From: Gloeopeniophorella convolvens
Lineage: Eukaryota; Basidiomycota; Agaricomycetes; Russulales
Direction: 5' to 3'
Length of the DNA: 64,000 bases
Assembly (NCBI GenBank): GCA_022496205.1
Contig: WTXD01000035.1
Span: forward strand, 1-64,000
In this document: one piece after another, positions 56,444 through 64,000 of the stretch
How positions within the stretch are numbered: the first letter of the stretch is position 1
Layout of the letters: every line of letters begins with the position of its first letter
Position numbers and translations under genes: made by a program
The notes under the pieces: model-generated
Database searches by the model: none
The model's input: only the letters and a program-made list of their open reading frames with translations
Told to the model about the DNA's origin: nothing

Positions 56444-59184
56444 ATGTCTCTCGACGGATCCACCGATGCCAGTTCCATGATCTCGGCTGCGACAGCTGAA
56501 TTCATAGATGCCCCCGTCGGTCTCTCCGACCCACAGTACGTCGCGCAGAAGCGCAAGATGCTGGATGCTGTCAATCGCATCCGCGGTACAGGGTAGGTCA
56601 AAGCACCCCTATCCCACCCCCTTCTCACCCTTCTATGCAACAGTGCCCAGCTGGATCTGGACATACCCGTGATTGCTGTCTTGGGCTCGCAGAGTGCCGG
56701 GAAGTCGTCGCTCATCGAAGCTATCTCCGGCATCAGCCTGCCGCGTGCCACCGGCACTTGCACCAGGTATGCATGACGCCGCGTGCTCCTATCATTCCGG
56801 CCTCATGCGCCACACAGGTGCCCGACGGAATGCCAACTCTCTCACTCTTCCGGGCCATGGTGCTGCATCGTCTCGCTGCGCATCGTGACGGATGAGAACG
56901 GCGCGCCGCTCGGGCAGCCACGTCGCGTCGACTTTGGCGAGCCCATATTATCCAAGGCGCTCGTGACAGATCGTATCCGCCGTGCGCAGTGTGCGATTCT
57001 GAACCCGGGGACACCGAGCAGCTACTTCCTTGACGCGGCATCCGACGCCCTCGAGGACCGGGAGCTGTCGTTCTCGTCCAATTCGGTCTGCCTCGAGATC
57101 AGCGGGAAAGACATCGACGACTTGTCATTCGTTGATCTTCCCGGTAAGTGTGGTGTTACAAAATGACGTTGGCATGGGTCTGACGTTGGCATGGTTCTTT
57201 ATAGGTCTGATTGTTGGCGGAGAGCCGCGCGACTCCGCGCTGGTCCAGCAACTTGCTGAACAGTTTATATCCAAGGAAAGCTGCATTATCCTTCTCACCA
57301 TTGCGTGCGAGAGTTCGTATTCTTTGCCTATCCACCTCTCTCGACCGCTAACCATCAGGCACTGGCAGCCGACTTTGAGAACCAAAGCGCACACCGCCTT
57401 GCCGCCCAGTTTGACCCGAAAGGGTCCCGAACCATCGGTGCGTCGACTGCGCGTGCTGCGTCCCCGCGCCTGACATGTTTCCGCGTCAGGCGTCCTTACG
57501 AAGCCTGATCGGATCCCTCCCGGCGAGGAAAACGGCTGGATCGGCAGGATCCGTGGTGACAGTGAAGGCGGTGGGATTGAGTACTACTCTGTGAAGAACC
57601 CGGACTCCCAGGATATCAGGAATGGGATCACCTACGAGCAGGCGCGTGAGCGAGAGACCCAGTTCTTCTCCGCGACAGCCCCGTGGTCCGGTCTCGAATG
57701 GTTGTACCAACAGCGCTTGGGCACTACCAAGCTCACGCATCGCCTCGGTCAAGCCCTATCGGGCTTAATCTCCAAAAGGTGCAGATCCATCCCATGATCC
57801 ATGACATGATGTTGACTAGACTTCGGTCGGCAGGCTCCCCGAACTCCAGGAGGAACTCGACAAGCTGCTCGATGAGACTAGCGACAAGATCTCTAGGCTC
57901 CCGAGCCCGCCTTCCTCCGAGCCCATGGGGGAAATCCTTAAGCTGATTGGCACGTTCGTGCGCGCCATAGAACGTCTTATCGACGGCACGCCGGATGAGG
58001 ATGGTCTGATGCAAGCGCTCCGTAGTCCGCGAGACGAGTTCAGGCGCGCAATTCGTCGGTCCGCACCTGACTTCCGACCCTTGGAGCGCAATCACTCGCC
58101 GTCCCCATGCCCCCCACTCCCCTTTTTATCAAACGAAGAAGAGGGTGAGGAGTTCCAGCCAAGCGACGACAGTGGCGCTATATATGTTGAGGACGTCAAG
58201 AAACGGGCAGAATTGTGAGTGGTCACTAATTCACTCGAATCTGTAGTTTCCTTACCTTGATCTTCCGCAGAGCCGTGACCAGGGAGCTCCCGAACAACTT
58301 CCCGTTTATCGTGAAGAAACAGTACATAGGCGTCATTGTTAAGCTGTGGAACAGGCCGTCACAAGACCTTTTTGACTTTACTCGGAGGGAATTAATCAAG
58401 CGCGTTAAAGCCATAGTGGAAGAGCACTTCGCTCAGTATACTCATGGCCACCTCAAGCAAAACATCATGTAAGGATCACGACCTCCTCGCATGAAAGATC
58501 CTGAGCTAACGCCTCGTGTTGTTCAGGCGAATCATGCAGGATCATGTGCAGGCTCGTGCAGACAGCGCGGAGCAGCATATCAAGTCGCTCATTGCTCAGG
58601 AGCGGGAGCCCTTCACCATGAACCAGCACTATTACATGGACTACCGGACGAAATTCCTCGCGCAATACAAGGGGATTCGCGAGAAAGCCAAAAGCAACTT
58701 CATGCAGAACTTGGAAGGCGGCGATATGCAGGATGCGGTCAACACTACCCTGGCTTCTCTCGCGAGCCTTGGCTTGCAATCCATCGGTGCATCGTCGCTC
58801 GCCCAGCTGCTGCCGCCGGACCAGATGGAGCCCGCTATCGGGATCATGGCCGATGTACGCGCGTACTTCCAAGGTTGTCTCCACTTCCACCATTCGTCGA
58901 AGTGCACGAGCGCATGGCTGATGTGGCTGCATGTTACAGTCGCGTACAAGCGCTTCGTCGATAATGTGCCGATGGGCATAGACCGCACGCTGGTGCGCGG
59001 CGTGACAGACGGCCTCGAGCAGGCGCTCTACCAGGGGCTGGCAATTGGCGGATCTGGCGGGTCCGAAAAATGCAGGAAGCTGTTGAGCGAACCCGAGAGC
59101 ATCGCGGAGCAGCGGGATGAGCTTCGAAAGCGGCGGGAGCGACTCCGGCGGGCAAAGGACGAGATTGTGGAAGCATTCGCGTGA
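56444..59184 (+). CDS. Dynamin-like GTPase 1 (DYN-1), 744 residues
   Basis: Ten exons (56444-56592, 56644-56766, 56818-57143, 57205-57312, 57369-57437, 57490-57778, 57834-58214, 58271-58468, 58527-58873, 58940-59184) close exactly. GTPase motifs are G1 GSQSAGKSS (about 63-71), G2 Thr in GTCTR, G3 DLPG (about 197-200) and G4 TKPD (about 262-265). A stalk follows ([29 protein letters not shown]), and the GED ends with [17 protein letters not shown]. There is no PH domain or Pro-rich tail, so the layout is that of Mx-like or fungal dynamin-related proteins rather than classical endocytic dynamin. Such proteins remodel membranes by GTP-driven assembly. The C-terminus is nearly the same as the upstream GED fragment. 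Confidence 0.92.
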
Positions 59185-59713
59185 TCCTCCGAGTCAAGAG
59201 TTCGACGGAAGCCGACTCAGGCTGTGGGTGACACGGCGGCTCGCTGGTTTCACTTCTTGCATCGTTATCCTGTATCTGTAGATATCTGTGCTGCGAATAC
59301 CTTCTACTAGTCTAGAATGCGATCTGATGTGATGAAGTTCAATGGTGCTGCGGACTGTGACTCGTGCGTGCATCGATTGCGACGAATGGGTCCGAGTGGG
59401 TCCCAGATTTGGCGGGCGTGGGAAGGCGTGGCCCGCCTCGTGTCGGCGCACGGCTTCGATGACTTGCCTCTTTCGCCTGTCAGACACACCCAATACTCCG
59501 TCCGCAGCATCCGCAGCAGCGCGATTGCCTTCGAAATTCGCGGACGACAGCTTTTCGAATCGACATCAACATGCAGCAGGGCCATGCAGCGGCGCAGGAG
59601 CGTCACGCACTGCGGAGGGAGCAGGGGGGGCTCCCACTTAATGCGGGCGCAACTCTAACTTCTTCAGATGAGTCGCTCAGGATCTTCGCCTGCCCGCTGC
59701 TCTGCTCGTGCCA
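59185..59713. other. Spacer between the dynamin genes
   Basis: No gene is recognised; it holds the promoter of the second dynamin gene. Confidence 0.55.
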
Positions 59714-62589
59714 ATGAACCAGTCAGAGGCAACTCGCGTGAGTGCTCCCTCATCCCTCGCCATGACCATCATATTCACCCGTCCTCTCGATGCTTCTCAT
59801 GACCAGTCCGCACCAGACATGCTTTTAAACAGCGACTACCTGGAACAATCTACAACGTCAACACAAGTAGACTTGGAGATTACAATAGGCTCCGTGGATG
59901 GGAGATATGCTCAGAACGCATTATGTCTCATCAACAACTTGAGGGATATCGAGTCCGTCTTCGCTTTCCCTCTTGGCCATGGCCTGCCTCTGATTGAAAA
60001 CAGCCTCGATCGTGACGTCGATCTCCCCTGCATCGTGATCATCGGGTCACAGAGCTCTGGGAAATCGTCCACTATTCAAGCTGTATCTGGCGTCCCGCTC
60101 CTAAAAGCCCCAGGGGACGCCTGTACAAGGTTGGTTCAATTCACATTCAGACACCCGTCATCTCGATATCGACGCCAAACCACGTAGATGTCCCCTAGAG
60201 TGTAGACTTACACGGGCCGATGGCCCCTGGACATGCGTAGTCTCGCTACGCCATGTTACTACTCTGGACAGAGGCAGCACCTCTGTTAGCCAACCCAAAG
60301 TGACCTTCGGTGATGCTATCACAGAGAAAGCTCAGCTCGAGGACCGAATCCTGAGAGCACAACTGGCAATCCTGAACCCATCACGACCCTCATCATCTTT
60401 CTTGGACCCAGGTGCTGACCTGGCCAGTCCACCGGAGCTCTCTTTCTCCCCGGACATAGTGTGTCTCGAAATCACTGGACCCGAGTACCATGACATATCT
60501 TTCGTCGACCTACCCGGTATGCTGTTTCCCTTCGAGTTATGATATAAGCAGGTTCTCACCGTCCCCCCAGGACTGATTCGGACCGTCGGGACGAGTGGAG
60601 ACAGAGAAAACATCCAACTCATCGAGAACTTAGCCATAAGTTACATCAAAAAGGAGAACTCAATCATCCTTGTTACGATAACCTGTGAAAGTACGTCTGG
60701 CTTTCTGTTTGATGTTATTTAAACTGGCTTACATGACGTGCCAGCCGACTTCGCAAACCAAGGGGCGTATGAGCTTGCGCGAACATATGATCCAGAGGGA
60801 AAGCGCACAGTTGGTTAGACACTTTTGCATGCATGGTTGCTGACCCGAAGCTCATCTCTTACTGGTTACCGTGCTGCCTAGGTGTCCTCACCAAGCCTGA
60901 TCGGAGTCCGGAAGGTCTCCAGGACAAATGGGAGGCCTTCATCCGGGGCGAAGCCGAGATGCTGCAGCATGGCTGGTTCGGAGTAAAGCAGCCAGACACG
61001 CAGTCGCCACATCCTCTCCCCTCTCTAACAGAGGCGCGACAGCAAGAGGAGATGTATTTCAAGAAGCATTGGGGAACCCTTCCCCGACAATACAGGTCCC
61101 ACTTGCAGACCAAGAACCTCGTTCGGCACCTGGCCGAGATTCTCTCCTCGCTCATCTCATCGAGGTACTTCGAGTTTAAGATACCCTCGTCTGGTCATAG
61201 TCGATGACATCTCATTAGGATGCCAGATATCATCAATCAAATCAGGGATCAGCACGCGCTGACGTCGGAAAGTTTAGAGTGTCTGGGTAAACCGCCGTCC
61301 AACGACAGCGTCGGCGAAGTTATGGGCCTTATAGACCAGATCACCCGAGATGTTGAGGCAGAAATTGAGGGAAGATCTGGTAACATACTCGCCCTCATCG
61401 AGAAGGAGGCCGCCGAGCTTGGCAACAAGCTTAGGCACGATTGCCCGGAGTTTCGCCCGTGGAATCATGACGAGAAGGATACTCCAGAACTGACACTTCC
61501 CGACTTCCTTGTTGAAGATGGCGTGGTCCTCGCCACATCTACGGCGCGCAGGGTCATATTTCTGAACGAGATTATGGAGAAGAAAACGCCGTAAGTCATC
61601 GCTTGAGTTCCGTTTTGACTTCTGCTCACCTCTGGTCGAAGAACGTCTGCGCGCGGCCTTCCGGGCAGCAGCCAAGACGACATAGCACAGCAATATCTTC
61701 GAACATTCACGAGGAGATGGGACCTACCAGCACGTCAATTCGTCCTCATGGCATCGTCACATCTTCGTAGTACCATCAAAAAGACCATCAACGCGCGCTG
61801 TGGACAACTGGCAAACGGTGGCCTCGATCACCACATGACGTGAGCTTACACCTTTCCAGATAGCGCTACCCATACTGAATAGAATACTAGGACCACCATC
61901 GCGTTACATCTAGACGATAAGATAGAGCAAACGCTAGCTGCGGCGGATCTGCTGGTTCAGCTTGAGCGCAACGCGCACACGCGAGATGAGAGGCAATTTC
62001 GGCAGTACAAGGAGAAGTTCTTTGAGCATTTCAAGATGCTACGCCCAGAGAAATCTGGCAACACCTTCCTCCGCGACCTTGCGCGTATGAAGAAGGGTGG
62101 TCAGTTCTCGCCACCGGTGGCCTTCGTGTCTGGCATCAATGCGGCTCGCAAGAGCCTCGCCAGCTTGGGCCTTCCCCTTGCCGAAGAAGGCTCGCTGGCG
62201 AAGCTCCTCCCGCCGGACCCGAGCGACCCTGCGCTTGAGGACATGGCGCGCGCGTATGCCGGGTTCGAAGGTGCGACACTGTGTGAGATTGCATCCCGCG
62301 CAGCTGCTAATTCGAATGCGCGGCAGTCGCGCTGCGGCGGTTCACCGACTACGTCCCGCTCGCAGTCGACGCGAAGCTCGTGCGTGGGCTTGGCGAGGGC
62401 CTCGCGTCAGCTCTGCGCGAGAGCTTTAAGCTCAGTGAGCCCGGCGCCCTCGAGCGCTGCCGCGAGTTCCTGCGCGAGCCGCCGAAGCGCGAGGCGGAGC
62501 GCGAGGAGCTGCGGCAAAAGATGGACAGGTTGACACGGGCCGCGCAGGAGTTACAGACTTCCTGGCCGTGGACATCCTCCGCGCCGTGA
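59714..62589 (+). CDS. Dynamin-like GTPase 2 (DYN-2), 786 residues
   Basis: The exons are 59714-59737, 59807-60129, 60188-60516, 60571-60690, 60745-60813, 60882-61164, 61219-61590, 61642-61839, 61891-62270 and 62327-62589. Motifs are G1 GSQSSGKSS (about 88-96), G2 Thr in ACTR, G3 DLPG and G4 TKPD. Splice positions from the P-loop exon onward coincide with those of the previous gene; exon 5 (69 nt) and exon 8 (198 nt) are equal in length. The N-terminus is longer and different. The first intron (59738-59806) is 69 nt and stop-free, so it could also be retained, adding 23 residues. Sequence identity to its neighbour outside the GTPase motifs is low, so the duplication is old. Confidence 0.9.
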
Positions 62590-62732
62590 TGGTTCAACTC
62601 TCACTATTGCTTAGTCGCTGTCGTTGCTTTCTTGATGTGATATCGCACGCGTGTAGATGTATAGATAGTCATGATCATGAGATGTATTCCATACAGTCAT
62701 TCGCCCCGTAAGCTTGCTCCAACGTCAATAGC

Positions 62733-64000
62733 TCAAGCAGAAACCTGGAAGTTCGATGAAGTCCCAGTGAAAGCAGAAATAGACCCAATCAGAGGCTTCG
62801 AATCGCCGAAGTACTTCAGACGGTAGGTGCCGCCTGCGAGGCTACTGTCAGAGATTGTTCAATGCGTAGACGGTGGACAGACGTACTCGGTGTCCCGTCC
62901 TCGATCGTCCTGGCACAAAGCCACTTAATTAGCGAGACGGATGGAACGACTGACTATCATATACTCACCAGGACAAGGTGACAGTGCTGGTGCCCAGAAT
63001 CTATGCGACCGATCAGCACAAGGGTCACTGAAGCCACAACGGTGTCGGGCCGTACCGTGCTGTTCCGCACCCAACGGTAGGTTGTGGACGGGTGCGAATC
63101 GGAGCGCACCGCCTGCCAGTTGTTGTTGACGAGCTCCTCGACCGACATGAACGTGCCCTCAAGCCGCAAGTTGTTCTATAAGACCGTGAGCTCAGATCAA
63201 ACGTTTGACGGGCCAGCGCGCTGCGCACCCTGGGGTTCGCCCCAACGAACTGGGTCGAAACGGTCTGGCCGGCGCTGAAAGTTGAGCCCGCTGGCACGTC
63301 GGTGAGGACGTCGCCGAAGCTGTGCCCAATTGGCGAGCTGTCAAAGATGACGGCCGTCTGCAATCGAGCGATGGGGCATCAGCGGGAGTTTGCGTAGGAT
63401 AAGACGAGAGAGAGAGCAGCGCGCGCACCCGCAGCGAGATCGCCTTGCCCGTCAAGTCTGGAGGTGCAGGGTCGGAGGGCGGCACGGCGCCTGTCGTTGC
63501 GGAATCCGCGAGGTAGGATACCAGGCTGCCGTACTTGTCGATGTACGCATCGAGGGTGTCTGCGGGCGCGTACAGTCAGCCTTGGCCGTGGCGCCGCGGA
63601 GGTGGCGTAGGTATGCCAACACACTCGGACCAAAGAGCGTGGAAGCGCCCTCGTAGCGCTGCACGGCATACTCTTCGCGCGTAGCGATGTAGTGGCCGTA
63701 GGTGTTGGCTGGGCCCGCAATAACTACGTACGCATCCTGGCCAATGATACCTTGGGAGATGAGCTGCGCGCGCACGGCGTTCCTACACGAATACAGAGTA
63801 TATGAGTAACGCATGCAATTCACAAATGAGAGTGATGCGCCAAGTTCGAAAAAAAAAACGGTTGCATAACACCAAAACGAGTGCGAACGAGCGGATCGCC
63901 GGACGTACCGGATGCGTCGACCAGCCATGGTCGTCAACTCGCCGGGGATGATGAGCATAACAAGGTTCCCAACGCGGAACATCTGGATGTCTACGGTGGT
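62733..64000 (-). CDS. Neutral ceramidase, C-terminal part (cut by the window edge)
   Basis: Visible exons are 64000-63909, 63782-63625, 63559-63429, 63357-63229, 63175-63056, 63000-62969 and two short 3' exons ending at the stop 62735-62733. Family blocks are VMLIIPGELTTMAGRRIR, QDAYVVIAGPANTYGHYI, TREEYAVQRYEGASTLFGP and DTLDAYI. The C-terminal immunoglobulin-like domain follows (NNLRLEGTFMSVEELV, YRWVRNST, GTYRLKYFGD). Neutral ceramidases split ceramide into sphingosine and fatty acid, usually at the cell surface or secreted. The catalytic Ser and zinc site lie upstream of the window. The gene converges on the dynamin cluster, leaving 143 bases between stop codons. Confidence 0.9.

Overview
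This is nuclear DNA of a filamentous basidiomycete, most likely an agaricomycete wood or litter decayer. The evidence is many 47-90 nt GT-AG introns, a cellulose-binding CBM1 module fused to an SGNH esterase, fungal 7TM proteins, a CFEM surface protein and multi-intron housekeeping genes such as TIM50. Gene models were built by hand from splice sites and were accepted when exon phases closed exactly and paralogues agreed.

Region 1 (1-2079): the 3' end of a LINE retrotransposon, with its RNase H domain, zinc knuckle and A20 tail, followed by about 0.8 kb with no gene I recognise.

Region 2 (2080-38648): a tandem array of one BTB/POZ gene family, with 15 units or relics all on the plus strand, numbered BTB-1 to BTB-15. 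The shared design is exon 1 (variable N-terminus ending in an EDGNITFLV-type strand), exon 2 (almost always 176 nt, BTB core), and exon 3 (a very uniform BACK-like helical part, then an Ala/Glu/Lys coiled coil of variable length). Some units have an exon 4 with a Pro/Ala-rich tail. Clade A (BTB-1 to BTB-7) starts MSRHIVSW-like. Clade B (BTB-9 to BTB-14) starts MSPNIISW-like and has its own promoter block. BTB-15 is divergent, has no long A/E/K coil and may resemble the founder. Intact, shortened, frameshifted and relic copies alternate, as expected from birth-and-death evolution with gene conversion. A 959-bp non-autonomous DNA transposon with perfect 15-bp inverted ends and an 8-bp target duplication sits just 3' of BTB-7.

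Region 3 (38928-54466): single-copy style genes. These are TIM50 (plus), two tandem 7TM membrane proteins (minus) with matching exon lengths, a CBM1-SGNH/CE16-type acetylesterase (minus), a small unknown protein (plus), a 764-residue F-box-like cysteine-rich protein (plus) and a CFEM GPI-anchored protein (minus).

Region 4 (55031-62589): a dynamin cluster on the plus strand, with a promoterless GED-only fragment and two full dynamin-like GTPases of 744 and 786 residues that share intron positions.

Region 5 (62733-64000): the 3' part of a neutral ceramidase (minus), cut by the window edge.

The most notable system is the BTB array. It looks like a rapidly turning-over family in which a conserved BTB-BACK module is kept uniform while N-termini, coil length and tails diversify. 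A role as adaptors of cullin-3 ubiquitin ligases is an inference from the BTB fold only.
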